From contig NZ_LGEC01000084.1 in the NCBI RefSeq assembly GCF_001279585.1, forward strand, positions 1 through 64,000: DNA of 64,000 nt, given 5' to 3'. The position numbers and the translations under genes are program-made. A model generated the notes under the pieces. That model made no database searches. It had not been told where the DNA came from and was given only the letters and a program-made list of their open reading frames with translations. This document shows positions 39,895-48,119 of the stretch, one piece after another. Position 1 is the first letter of the stretch, and each line of letters starts with the position of its first letter. The stretch comes from Nocardiopsis sp. NRRL B-16309. Its GTDB lineage: Bacteria > Actinomycetota > Actinomycetes > Streptosporangiales > Streptosporangiaceae.

Positions 39895-41493
39895 CTAGCG
39901 GACGAGCTCGTCGCCGATCCGGTCGAAGGAGATCACCGGGCTGGACAGCGGTGCCACGCCGTTCACCGGCAGGGTGCTGTCGGCGAAGAACTCCACGCCG
40001 TGGGCCCCGGCCGCGGACAGCTCGCTGAGCGCGTCGGTGTTGATCTTGTCGAGCGTGTCCTCGTCCGTGTGGTAGTACGGGTCGAACATCTCACCGGCCG
40101 TACCGCCGTACCACTCGACCTGCGCCTCGGTCTTGACTCCGTCGGCGCCGCTGAACAGGCCGCCGGCCGGGATCCCGGCGAGCATGAACGGCCGGTAGTC
40201 GCTGCGGCCGCTCAGCACGCCCGGCTCGCTGACCTGTCCCTGCTCGTCGAAGTACTCCTCGAAGACCTGGGCGATGGCGCCCGAGCCCGAGGGCGCCCCG
40301 CTGGAGTCGGGCAGCTCGCCCCGGCCGTCCAGCACGAAGCGCGCGTAGTTGTGCGAGCCGATCATGTCGAAGTTCAGGTACAGCGCGATGTCGTCGACCT
40401 GCTCCTCGGTGAGGCTCTCGACGTAGCGGGTCGAGCCCACCAGGCCGCTCTCCTCGGTGCCCCAGAAGGCGAACCGCACCTGGTTGTTCGGGTCCGCCTG
40501 GCCCGCGAGCTGGATCGCGGTCTCCAGCAGGAACGCGGTGCCGCTGCCGTTGTCGTTCATCCCGGGGCCCTCCTCGACGCTGTCGAGGTGGCCGCCGACG
40601 ACCACGACGTTGTCGTCGCGTCCGGCCGGAGTCTCGGCCAGCACGCTGTAGGAGGTGCTGGTCTCGGCGGTGGAGTCGACCGCGACCCGCAGCTCCAGGC
40701 CCTCGCCCGCCTCCAGCAGCTGGTTGCCCGCGTGCCGCGACATGCCCACGACCGGGATGTCCGAGGGCTCGGAGACCGTGCCCTGGAGGAGCTCGTCCTC
40801 GTTGTTGATCACCACGGCCGCGGCGGCGCCCGCGTCCGCGGCGTTCTGCGTCTTCTGCGCGAACGCGCACGAGCCGCGCATGGTGACGGCGATCGCGCCC
40901 TCGGGGAAGCCCTCGAAGTGCTCGGGGGAGCATCCGCTGTCCGCGGCCTCCGTCCGCACCAGCACGCCCGCGGCGCTCACGTCGCCCGCCGCCGAGTAGC
41001 TCATGGTGGCGAAGTCGACCCCGACCTCGAAGTCGGCCCCGCGCGGAGCCGTCATGGCCAGGACGGCGTCGGAGTGCTCCTGCCAGGAGAGGTACTCGTA
41101 CTCGTGGCGGTACGGCTCGTACCCGGCGCGTTCGAGCTGGTCCTCGACGTACAGGGCGGCCACGTCGTAGCCCGGGGTGCTCGACGCGCGGTTGCCGCCG
41201 TTGTAGCGCGCGATGGTGTTGAGGTTCTCCAGGTGGCCCTCGATGGCCTCGGTGGTCACCAGGTCGGGGAGGGCGGCCTCGTCCGAGCGCGGCGGCCCGG
41301 CGTGCTCAGGGGCGTTGGAGTGCTCCGGGGGCCCGGCGTGTGGGGGCGGGCCCGGCTCGGCCAGGGCCGGGGACGCGGCGAGCGTCCCGGCGGCGACGAT
41401 GGCGGCGGCGACTCCGGCGGTGGCCGCCCTCCCGTGCCGACGGGTGGAGTCACTCGGTCTGGGAGAAGCGGCACGTCGACTGATGGGGCGCAA
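39895..41493 (-). CDS. Exported M28-family aminopeptidase with PA domain
   Basis: 532 residues from a TTG start with GGAGGA 6 bases upstream. A long, Arg-rich signal peptide ends near Ala-Ser-Pro-Ala-Leu-Ala, followed by a His/Pro-rich spacer. A protease-associated domain (about 165-280) is inserted before the zinc peptidase core. Metal ligands of the M28 family are visible: His (Gly-Gly-His-Leu-Asp), Asp (Asn-Asp-Asn-Gly-Ser-Gly), Glu-Glu (Thr-Glu-Glu-Ser-Gly), Asp (Asn-Phe-Asp-Met-Ile-Gly) and His (Tyr-Tyr-His-Thr-Asp-Glu-Asp-Thr). It likely trims peptides outside the cell, as Streptomyces aminopeptidases do. It ends beside the repeat array. Confidence 0.92.
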   Translation of the reverse strand: MRPISRRAASPRPSDSTRRHGRAATAGVAAAIVAAGTLAASPALAEPGPPPHAGPPEHSNAPEHAGPPRSDEAALPDLVTTEAIEGHLENLNTIARYNGGNRASSTPGYDVAALYVEDQLERAGYEPYRHEYEYLSWQEHSDAVLAMTAPRGADFEVGVDFATMSYSAAGDVSAAGVLVRTEAADSGCSPEHFEGFPEGAIAVTMRGSCAFAQKTQNAADAGAAAAVVINNEDELLQGTVSEPSDIPVVGMSRHAGNQLLEAGEGLELRVAVDSTAETSTSYSVLAETPAGRDDNVVVVGGHLDSVEEGPGMNDNGSGTAFLLETAIQLAGQADPNNQVRFAFWGTEESGLVGSTRYVESLTEEQVDDIALYLNFDMIGSHNYARFVLDGRGELPDSSGAPSGSGAIAQVFEEYFDEQGQVSEPGVLSGRSDYRPFMLAGIPAGGLFSGADGVKTEAQVEWYGGTAGEMFDPYYHTDEDTLDKINTDALSELSAAGAHGVEFFADSTLPVNGVAPLSSPVISFDRIGDELVR

Positions 41494-41717
41494 CGATGTT
41501 CCTCCGGTGTCTGGGGGTCCACCACTCCGTGCTGTCGGGGGATGGACACGGTGAGCGAACTACCGGAGCAGCCTTCCACCGTCGTGGGGCGACGGCAAGG
41601 AGGGGTGGGGGAGATTGCCACAATCAGCCACGGCACTGACCGGTTCCATACGAACTGTGGCCACGGGGGCGGCGATTCACGCCAAACGTCTCGAACGTGA
41701 GGATGCGCGGCCCCGGC

Positions 41718-42386
41718 TCAGTCGTCGATCTCCTTCTGGTGCTTGCGCCGGCGGTACTTGACATCGACGCCGCCCATGACGGCCAGGCCGCGCACGTGCA
41801 CGATCGGAGCCTGGGGGTCCATGACGCTGGGCAGCGCCCCCGTGGAGCCGAACCCGCCCATCACGGGCAGCCCGTGCACCCGCACCTGGACGTCGTCGGG
41901 CACGGTGATGTCGATCCCGCCCATGACCGTGCCCGCCCAGATGGTGCACTCGCGCTGGGTGAAGCGCGCCTCGCGCAGGTCCAGCTCCACCCCGCCCATG
42001 ACCGCGCCGGCGAAGAAGTTCGCCGGGACCACCCAGCCGCCGGAGCGGTCGGCGCCGCCCATCACGGCCACCGCCACGGTGCTGGTGGGCTCCGCGTCGA
42101 CGACCCGGCCGCTGCCGTAGACCGGGCGGGGCGAGTGGAAGTCGCCGGGCAGAGGGGACGGCGAGCGTCCGGAGTCGGGCGCGGGCAGGTCCTCGGTGAG
42201 GGGGACGAGTTCGCCGAGCGTCTTGGCGCCGTACACCGCGTCCAGGCGCTCACTGTGCTCGTCGGGGGTCAGACGGCCCTCGGCCAGCGCCTCGCGCAGG
42301 CGGTGCGCGACGGAGTCGCGGTCGGCGTCGGAGGCGCGCATCCGGCTGGGTTCGGGGAGATTGGGTTCGTTCACGGGGTCCACCAT
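41718..42386 (-). CDS. DUF1707 domain protein with LiaF-like C-terminal region
   Basis: 222 residues. The N-terminal DUF1707 domain reads Met-Arg-Ala-Ser-Asp-Ala-Asp-Arg-Asp and Leu-Thr-Pro-Asp-Glu-His-Ser-Glu-Arg. The second half has four Val-Met-Gly-Gly repeats spaced through beta strands, as in the LiaF/VraT cell-wall stress sensor domain. No membrane helix is obvious. GATAAT (42393-42398, minus strand) ends 6 bases before the ATG, so the transcript is probably leaderless. A role in envelope stress is suggested by the domain only. Confidence 0.85.
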   Translation of the reverse strand: MVDPVNEPNLPEPSRMRASDADRDSVAHRLREALAEGRLTPDEHSERLDAVYGAKTLGELVPLTEDLPAPDSGRSPSPLPGDFHSPRPVYGSGRVVDAEPTSTVAVAVMGGADRSGGWVVPANFFAGAVMGGVELDLREARFTQRECTIWAGTVMGGIDITVPDDVQVRVHGLPVMGGFGSTGALPSVMDPQAPIVHVRGLAVMGGVDVKYRRRKHQKEIDD

Positions 42387-42392
42387 GGTTCG

Positions 42393-42398
42393 ATTATC
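42393..42398 (-). promoter_or_regulatory. Leaderless -10 box of the DUF1707 gene
   Basis: GATAAT on the minus strand, 6 bases before the ATG at 42386. No ribosome site is present. Confidence 0.5.
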
Positions 42399-42552
42399 CG
42401 CCCTCGCGCGGTCACGGTGTATCGGGAACGTCCCTGAGACGGCCCTGAGAGGTGACCGGCCTCGCCCAGCGTGGACGGCTCCGCCGAGCGCCCTGCGGCG
42501 GCGCGCAGGCGCCGGGGATCGCCCGTGTCCTCCAGGACACCGGCCAGGCCCG

Positions 42553-43230
42553 TCAGAACAGGCGCAGGGTGTCCGGCTCGATGCCGCGCAGCTCGTCGTA
42601 GTCCAGCACCACGCACGAGATCCCGCGGTCCTCCGCCAGCACGCGCGCCTGCGGCTTGATCTCCTGGGCGGCGAAGACGCCGCGCACGGGGGCCAGCTGC
42701 GGGTCGCGGTTGAGCAGCTCCAGGTAGCGCGTGAGCTGCTCGACGCCGTCGATGTCACCGCGCCGCTTGAGCTCGACCGCCACCGTGGCGTTGGCGGCGT
42801 CACGGCACAGGATGTCGACCGGCCCGATCGCGGTGGGGAACTCGCGGCGGATGAGCGTGTAGCCGTCGCCCAGCGTGGTGATGTGCTCGGCGAGCAGCTC
42901 CTGCAGGTGCGACTCCACCCCGTCCTTCTGCAGGCCCGGGTCCTTGCCGAGCTCGTGCGAGGAGTCGTGCAGGACCTCCTCGACGGTCAGCACCAGCTTC
43001 TCGCCGGACTTGGTGTGCGTGACCGTCCACACGTCGGGGCCGTCCGCCACGGTCTCCTCGCGGAGCTTGCACGGCGGGTTCATCCAGTTCAACGGCTTGA
43101 ACGCCCGGTCGTCGGCATGGATGGAGACGCTCCCGTCGGCCTTGATGAGGACGAGCCGGGGAGCCATGGGCAGGTGGGCGGTGAGCCGGCCGACGTAGTC
43201 GACGCTGCACCGCGCGATGACGAGACGCAC
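42553..43230 (-). CDS. nucS: NucS/EndoMS mismatch endonuclease
   Basis: 225 residues. This endonuclease cuts mismatched DNA and replaces MutS/MutL in most actinobacteria. The N-terminal DNA-binding domain includes Pro-Leu-Asn-Trp-Met-Asn-Pro-Pro. The RecB-like nuclease core shows Gly-Pro-Val-Asp-Ile-Leu and Val-Ala-Val-Glu-Leu-Lys-Arg-Arg-Gly. The last residues Asp-Thr-Leu-Arg-Leu-Phe resemble the clamp-binding tail known for NucS. The GTG start at 43230 lies 6 bases after TAACGT on this strand, suggesting a leaderless mRNA. Confidence 0.95.
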   Translation of the reverse strand: MRLVIARCSVDYVGRLTAHLPMAPRLVLIKADGSVSIHADDRAFKPLNWMNPPCKLREETVADGPDVWTVTHTKSGEKLVLTVEEVLHDSSHELGKDPGLQKDGVESHLQELLAEHITTLGDGYTLIRREFPTAIGPVDILCRDAANATVAVELKRRGDIDGVEQLTRYLELLNRDPQLAPVRGVFAAQEIKPQARVLAEDRGISCVVLDYDELRGIEPDTLRLF

Positions 43231-43236
43231 GGCGTC

Positions 43237-43314
43237 ACGTTACCGCCTCCCGGGCCCGCCCGGGGCCGGACCGGGGCGGCCACGTACGGGGTGGAAAGGA
43301 CGGCCGTCTAAGGT
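43237..43314. promoter_or_regulatory. Divergent leaderless promoters of nucS and the hydroxyacyl-CoA dehydrogenase
   Basis: Minus strand: TAACGT (43237-43242), 6 bases before the nucS GTG. Plus strand: TAAGGT (43309-43314), 7 bases before the ATG at 43322. Neither gene has a Shine-Dalgarno sequence. Confidence 0.5.
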
Positions 43315-43321
43315 GGGGCAC

Positions 43322-44539
43322 ATGGTGCAGGAATTTGACAAGGTCGGAGTCGTCGGACTCGGCACGATGGGCGCGGGCATCGCCGAGGTGTTCGCCCGCG
43401 CGGGATTCAACGTCATCGGCGTCGAGATCGACCAGGCCGCCCTCGACCGCGGTCGCGGTCACGTGGACAAGTCCCTCTCCCGTGCGGTCAGCCGGGGCAA
43501 ACTCACCGAGGAGGAACGCGCCGGGATCGACGCCCGGCTCAGCTTCACCACCTCACGCGAGGACCTCGCGGACGCGGACTTCGTCGTCGAGGCCGTGCCC
43601 GAGCGCATGGCGATCAAGCGGGACGTCTTCGGCGACCTGGACCGGATCTGCCCGCCCGGCACGATCCTCGCCACGAACACCTCCTCGCTCTCGGTCACCG
43701 AGATCGCCGCGCTCACCGGACGCCCGGACAAGGTCGTCGGTCTGCACTTCTTCAACCCGGCGCCGGTGATGAAGCTGGCCGAGGTCATCACCACGGTCTC
43801 CACCAGCGCCGAGACCGTCGACATCGTCACCGAGGTCGCCAAGCGCATCGGCAAGACCCCGATCGCGGTGGGCGACCGCGCCGGGTTCGTGGCCAACGCC
43901 CTGCTGGTGCCCTACATCAACGACGCCGTCCGGCTCTACGAGCGCAAGGTGGCCAGCCGCGAGGACATCGACGCCGCCGTGCAGAAGGCGGCCGGCCTGC
44001 CCATGGGGCCGCTCACCCTCGCCGACCTGGTCGGCCTGGACGTGTGCCTGGCCGTCATGGACGTGCTGTGGGACGAGTACCGGGACCCGCGCTACGTCGC
44101 CGCGCCCCTGCTGCGCCGCATGGTCGCGGCCGGACGCCTGGGCCGCAAGAGCGGCCAGGGCTTCTACGCGGGCACGGAGGACCAGCCCGAGCCCCGGCCC
44201 ACGGGGCGCTTCGCGGAGATGATCCGCGAGGAGGAGACGCTGGACCTGGGCGAGATCCTCATCGCGCCCCAGATCGACGACGCGATGCGCATGATCGGCG
44301 ACGGCTACGCCTCCGCCCGTGACGTCGACACCGCCATGCGGTTCGGGTGCGGCTACCCCGAGGGACCGACCGAACTCCTGGAGAAGCGCGGCGCCGAGTC
44401 CGTGGTCACCACGCTGGTGGCCATGGGCGAGTACGGTCTGACCAGCGTCACCGTTCCCGCGCCGCTCCTGATGGACCGGCTGCCCGACGCCGAGGAGGGC
44501 TCCGGGCAGGGCGGTGGCGGCTGCGCCTGCCACGGCTGA
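43322..44539 (+). CDS. 3-hydroxyacyl-CoA dehydrogenase family protein (3-hydroxybutyryl-CoA dehydrogenase-like)
   Basis: 405 residues. The NAD-binding loop is Gly-Leu-Gly-Thr-Met-Gly at the N-terminus. The catalytic His lies in Gly-Leu-His-Phe-Phe-Asn-Pro-Ala-Pro, and Glu in Val-Val-Glu-Ala-Val-Pro-Glu. The usual C-terminal domain is followed by a partial repeat of it (about 300-380) and a short Gly-rich tail ending in two Cys. It oxidises or reduces (S)-3-hydroxyacyl-CoA, fitting with the thiolase at 48 kb. Probably leaderless. Confidence 0.92.
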   Translation: MVQEFDKVGVVGLGTMGAGIAEVFARAGFNVIGVEIDQAALDRGRGHVDKSLSRAVSRGKLTEEERAGIDARLSFTTSREDLADADFVVEAVPERMAIKRDVFGDLDRICPPGTILATNTSSLSVTEIAALTGRPDKVVGLHFFNPAPVMKLAEVITTVSTSAETVDIVTEVAKRIGKTPIAVGDRAGFVANALLVPYINDAVRLYERKVASREDIDAAVQKAAGLPMGPLTLADLVGLDVCLAVMDVLWDEYRDPRYVAAPLLRRMVAAGRLGRKSGQGFYAGTEDQPEPRPTGRFAEMIREEETLDLGEILIAPQIDDAMRMIGDGYASARDVDTAMRFGCGYPEGPTELLEKRGAESVVTTLVAMGEYGLTSVTVPAPLLMDRLPDAEEGSGQGGGGCACHG

Positions 44540-44550
44540 GAGCCCCGAGC

Positions 44551-44590
44551 GGCAGTGGCCGCCGCCGCGCGTGTGGCGGCGGCCACTGCC
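44551..44590 (+). terminator. Terminator after the hydroxyacyl-CoA dehydrogenase gene
   Basis: A perfect 16-bp stem (44551-44566 with 44575-44590) and 8-nt loop. Confidence 0.75.
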
Positions 44591-44600
44591 GGTTCTCTCC

Positions 44601-44606
44601 TACCCT
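44601..44606 (+). promoter_or_regulatory. Leaderless -10 box of the small zinc-site gene
   Basis: TACCCT, 7 bases before the GTG at 44614. It follows the preceding terminator by 10 bases, so the -35 region falls inside the hairpin. Confidence 0.45.
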
Positions 44607-44613
44607 GGACGGC

Positions 44614-44934
44614 GTGAGCCCGCGTCGAAACTCCTCCCGTCGCCAGTCCTCCCGGAACCGCGGACGGCCGAACGGTCCTCCCGACGAGGACGCCCTGATG
44701 CTGCGCATCACCGGCGGCCAGCGCCGCGAGACCGGCGCCGACGGCGAGTGGGTGACGCGGCGCATCCCCGGTGCCTCCGCCACCAAGGTCTACCGGTGCC
44801 CGGGCTGTGCGCAGGAGATCCCCACCGGGATGCCGCACGTCGTGGCCTGGCGCCCCTACGGCGACGGCGGCGACCGACGCCACTGGCACTCCTCCTGCTG
44901 GGACCGGCGCTCCCACCGCGCCCCCCGCTACTGA
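44614..44934 (+). CDS. Small basic protein with a Cys/His metal site, function unknown
   Basis: 106 residues. A Ser/Arg-rich N-terminus leads into a compact domain with Cys-Pro-Gly-Cys near residue 67, then Met-Pro-His-Val-Val-Ala-Trp-Arg and His-Trp-His-Ser-Ser-Cys, a likely zinc site. Streptomyces has a conserved protein of this type, often labelled ATP/GTP-binding without evidence. I make no functional claim. The GTG at 44614 fits a leaderless transcript. Confidence 0.7.
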   Translation: MSPRRNSSRRQSSRNRGRPNGPPDEDALMLRITGGQRRETGADGEWVTRRIPGASATKVYRCPGCAQEIPTGMPHVVAWRPYGDGGDRRHWHSSCWDRRSHRAPRY

Positions 44935-44958
44935 CATCCGCGACATCCCCGAGGAGCC

Positions 44959-45699
44959 ATGGAGATCCGAGCCACCACGGTGCTGCCCGCCGTGCGACGC
45001 CCCGTCACCCTGCACACCGCCGACGGCCTGGAGCTGGTCGGTGAGCTCGCCCTGCCCGAGGGCGGCGCGCCGGTGGCCACCCTGGTGTGCCTGCACCCGC
45101 TGCCCACGGCCGAGGGCATGATGGACAGCCACGTCCTGCGCAAGGCCTCCTTCCGGCTGCCCGCCCTGGCGAACATCGCGGTGCTGCGCTTCAACACGCG
45201 CGGTACCACCTCGCGGCACGGCACCAGCCAGGGCGAGTTCGGCGAGGGCGAGACCGAACGGCACGACGTGGTCGCGGCGATCGAGTTCACCGAGTTCGAG
45301 GGCCTGCCCGAGCCGTGGCTGCTCGGCTGGTCGTTCGGCACCGAGCTGGCGCTCAAGTGGGGGTGCGACCCGCAGATCAGGGGCGCGCTGCTGCTGTCGC
45401 CCCCGCTGCACCGCGCCGACGAGGCGGACATGCGGGTGTGGGCGGAGTCCGGCAAGCCCGTCATGGCCCTGGTCCCCGAACACGACGACTTCCTGCGCCC
45501 CGACGAGGCCGCCGAACGCTTCGCGCCGCTCACCCAGGCGGAGGTGATCGGCGTCGAGGGCGCCAAGCACCTGTGGGTGGGCGAGACCTATGTGCGCCGG
45601 GTGCTCGACGAGATCGTCCAGCGCGTCAACCCCGCCGCCCACCCCCTGCCGACCGAGTGGGACGGCCCCTACGAGAAGGACGTCCAGCCGCTCGGCTGA
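44959..45699 (+). CDS. Alpha/beta hydrolase
   Basis: 246 residues. The nucleophile Ser is in Gly-Trp-Ser-Phe-Gly-Thr-Glu, the acid in Glu-His-Asp-Asp-Phe, and the His in Gly-Ala-Lys-His-Leu-Trp-Val-Gly. The oxyanion region is Cys-Leu-His-Pro-Leu-Pro. There is no signal peptide and no lid domain to indicate a substrate. It begins 24 bases after the small zinc-site gene, probably in one transcript. Confidence 0.88.
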   Translation: MEIRATTVLPAVRRPVTLHTADGLELVGELALPEGGAPVATLVCLHPLPTAEGMMDSHVLRKASFRLPALANIAVLRFNTRGTTSRHGTSQGEFGEGETERHDVVAAIEFTEFEGLPEPWLLGWSFGTELALKWGCDPQIRGALLLSPPLHRADEADMRVWAESGKPVMALVPEHDDFLRPDEAAERFAPLTQAEVIGVEGAKHLWVGETYVRRVLDEIVQRVNPAAHPLPTEWDGPYEKDVQPLG

Positions 45700-45751
45700 G
45701 GTCCGCCCACCGCACGCGCGCGGCGCCGACCGGCTCCACCCCGCACACGAC

Positions 45752-45789
45752 ACGAGGGGCCCGTTCCCGGGTGGGAACGGGCCCCTCGT
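45752..45789. terminator. Bidirectional terminator between the hydrolase and the filament gene
   Basis: A perfect 17-bp stem (45752-45768 with 45773-45789) and 4-nt loop between two convergent genes. Confidence 0.8.
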
Positions 45790-45825
45790 CGTGGACGCGG
45801 AGCGCTCAGCCGTCAGGCCGGGACG

Positions 45826-47112
45826 CTACTCCTGCCACCAGTCCTCGTCGTCGCTGCCCTTGCCGGTGTGCGCGGGCTGCTTGGGCTCCTCCGCGGCGGG
45901 CTTGGCGGCCGGCTCCGGCTGGGAGATGGCCGCGGGGGAGGGGGCCGGGGGAGCGGCCGGGGCGGGGGCGCCGCCGCCACCGAGCAGCTGGCGCAGCTGC
46001 TGCAGGTGCGACTGGATGCTGTCCCGCTGCGCGTTGAGCTCCTCGACCTCCTTCTTGGCGGCCGTCATGATCCGGTTGGCCTCGGACTTGGCGTCGCTGA
46101 GCTGGTGCTCGGCCTTCGACTTGGCCTCGGCCTCGATCTGGTTGGCGTTCTTCTTGGCGTTGTTGACCAGCTGCTTGGCGTGGTTCTCGGCGTCGCGGCG
46201 GGTCTGCTCGGCCTGCTGGCTGGCCTTGGTCGCGCGCTGCTCGGCGCTGGAGGCGCGCTCCTCGGCCTCGTTGACCATCTTCTGCGTGGCGGCCTGGGCG
46301 GCGGCCAGACGCTCGGCGTCCTGGCGTTCGGCCTCGGCGCGGCGGTCGGCGAGCTGGAGCTCGAACTGGTCCTCGGCCTCGGTGCGGCGGGCCTCGGACT
46401 CGGCGTAGGCGCGCTCGGCGTTCTTGCGCAGCTCCTCGGCCTGGCTCTTGGCGGCCTGGATCGTCTCGTCGCGCTCGCGCTTGGCGGCGGCGCGCGCCTG
46501 GGCGCACTCGCGCTCGGTGGTCGTGCGGAGCTTGGCGATCTCGCCCTCGAAGGTCGCCCGCTTCTCGGCGATCTCGTGGTCGACGGCCGAGCGCTTCTTC
46601 TGGACCTCGCGCTCGGTGGTCGAGGTCAGCTCGTCGGCCTCGCGGCGGGCCGTGGTGGAGATCTCCTCCGCCTCGGACTCGGCGGCCTGACGCTGCTCGT
46701 CGGCCTCGCGCTGGGCGAGCGTGCGGACCTCGGTGGCCTCGGACTCGGCGGCGGCGCGCATCTCGGCGGCCTCGATCTTGGCCGCCGACTTGATGTCGTT
46801 GGCGTCGATCTGGGCGCTCTGGACGAGCTCGTTGGCCTGCTCCTCGGCCAGGCGCAGCAGCTCCTCGATCCGCGAGCCCAGACCCGCGTAGGAGGGGCGC
46901 TCGCGCTCCTGGAGCTGGCGGTTCTTCGCCTGGAGCTCGGACTTGAACTTCTCGACCTGCTTGCTGGACTGCTTGGCCTCGTTGCGCAGACCCTCGAGGT
47001 AGTCCAGCACCTGGGTGCGGTCAAAGCCACGCAGCACCACGTCGAACTCTGGCGGGGTGTTGTCCTCGTCGAAGATGTTGTTGAGTTGGGTGTCAATGTT
47101 GTTTGACGACAT
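45826..47112 (-). CDS. Scy/FilP-like coiled-coil filament protein with DivIVA-type N-terminus
   Basis: 428 residues. A short DivIVA-like head (Phe-Asp-Val-Val-Leu-Arg-Gly-Phe-Asp-Arg-Thr-Gln-Val) is followed by about 310 residues of continuous coiled coil rich in Glu, Ala, Arg and Gln. A Pro/Ala-rich tail ends in Asp-Glu-Asp-Trp-Trp-Gln-Glu. Streptomyces carries the cytoskeletal proteins FilP and Scy at the corresponding place, next to the epimerase and meaB, where they organise polar growth. Here only one such gene is present. It is longer than FilP and much shorter than Scy, so it may combine both roles. AGGA precedes the ATG by 9 bases. Confidence 0.85.
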   Translation of the reverse strand: MSSNNIDTQLNNIFDEDNTPPEFDVVLRGFDRTQVLDYLEGLRNEAKQSSKQVEKFKSELQAKNRQLQERERPSYAGLGSRIEELLRLAEEQANELVQSAQIDANDIKSAAKIEAAEMRAAAESEATEVRTLAQREADEQRQAAESEAEEISTTARREADELTSTTEREVQKKRSAVDHEIAEKRATFEGEIAKLRTTTERECAQARAAAKRERDETIQAAKSQAEELRKNAERAYAESEARRTEAEDQFELQLADRRAEAERQDAERLAAAQAATQKMVNEAEERASSAEQRATKASQQAEQTRRDAENHAKQLVNNAKKNANQIEAEAKSKAEHQLSDAKSEANRIMTAAKKEVEELNAQRDSIQSHLQQLRQLLGGGGAPAPAAPPAPSPAAISQPEPAAKPAAEEPKQPAHTGKGSDDEDWWQE

Positions 47113-47568
47113 GTGGCGGAATCCTGAACGGGTGCGAGACGGCTACTTGCATTCGGCCGAGAGCGGCGGGAGGGCGGCTGCTTCCACCCCCGTGGACGGT
47201 GCGGTGTCCGGTGGTGTGCGGACCTGGCGGTGGGCCGGGACGACGGGACCGGTCACTCCCCGGCCTCCTCCGTCCGCCGTGGGCGGGCACCGGTCGATTT
47301 CACGACGCGGCAGCACGGCGGCACATTGACCCAGGCTCGACCACCGGGCGGCAAGACATGGACCAACGCCGGAATTCGGATCCGGCAGCTAGCCGACTTT
47401 ATCAAGCGCCGCACCCCTGGGAAGAGGGTTTCGGGTAACTTCCGGTGGGCGTGATGGTCAAGGGTTCTCTGGGTGCCCAAGATGTGATGTGTCCGGAACG
47501 TCCTCGTGACGTTGTGCGTTCGTGCGTGCCCCCGAGCTGACCTGGGCGCGCGCCCCCGATCGGACCGG
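47113..47568. other. Upstream region of the filament gene with a 17-bp palindrome
   Basis: No gene is supported in these 456 bases. AACGTC-N5-GACGTT (47497-47513) is a perfect dyad. On the minus strand TTGACC is followed after 17 bp by TTACCC, and farther down TTGATA by GATCCG, weak promoter candidates for the filament gene. The region is less GC-rich than its surroundings near 47390-47500. Confidence 0.4.
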
Positions 47569-48033
47569 CTACGGGCGCTCCGCCGCCTGGACGAGTTCGG
47601 TGAGGACACCGCCGCAGTCCTTCGGGTGCAGGAAGACGATGCTCGACCCCAGCGTGCCGTGCCGCGGCTCCTTGTCCAGCACGCGCACCCCCCGCTCGCC
47701 GACGCCCGCCGCGCTGGCCGCCACGTCACCCGTGCCGAACGCGATGTGGTGGACGCCCTCCCCGTTGCGGTCGAGGAACTTGGCCACGGGGGAGTCGGGC
47801 CGGGTCGGTTCCAGGAGTTGCAGATACGTGGCTCCGCCGTCGTCTGTGCCGTTGATTCGGAGCATCGCCTCGCGGACGCCCTGCTCCTCGTTCACCTCCT
47901 CGTGCTCCACCACGAAGCCGTACGTGGTGCGGTAGAACGCGATCGAGGCGTCGAGGTCGCGGCAGGCGATTCCGACGTGGTCGAGACGGGTCAGGCCGGA
48001 GAACGGGCCGCTGGGATCGGGCGCGGAGCTCAT
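47569..48033 (-). CDS. mce: Methylmalonyl-CoA epimerase
   Basis: 154 residues of the vicinal-oxygen-chelate fold. It interconverts the (2R) and (2S) forms of methylmalonyl-CoA. Metal ligands are visible as His in Leu-Asp-His-Val-Gly-Ile-Ala, His in Val-His-His-Ile-Ala-Phe, and Glu in Gly-Val-Leu-Thr-Glu-Leu. The ATG at 48033 is chosen because GGGAGG lies 8 bases before it. Divergent from the thiolase gene and part of the acyl-CoA group with meaB. Confidence 0.95.
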   Translation of the reverse strand: MSSAPDPSGPFSGLTRLDHVGIACRDLDASIAFYRTTYGFVVEHEEVNEEQGVREAMLRINGTDDGGATYLQLLEPTRPDSPVAKFLDRNGEGVHHIAFGTGDVAASAAGVGERGVRVLDKEPRHGTLGSSIVFLHPKDCGGVLTELVQAAERP

Positions 48034-48119
48034 GGATGGAACCTCCCGGAGATGGACGAGGGCCGTGTGGGTATCGTGGCAGACCAGGTGCGTCACCGAT
48101 CACATGGAGGCCAGTTACG

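Noticed and set aside
48090..48115. CRP-like site upstream of the thiolase (TCAC repeats)
   Set aside because: The TCAC elements are in the same orientation and do not form the GTGA-N6-TCAC dyad.
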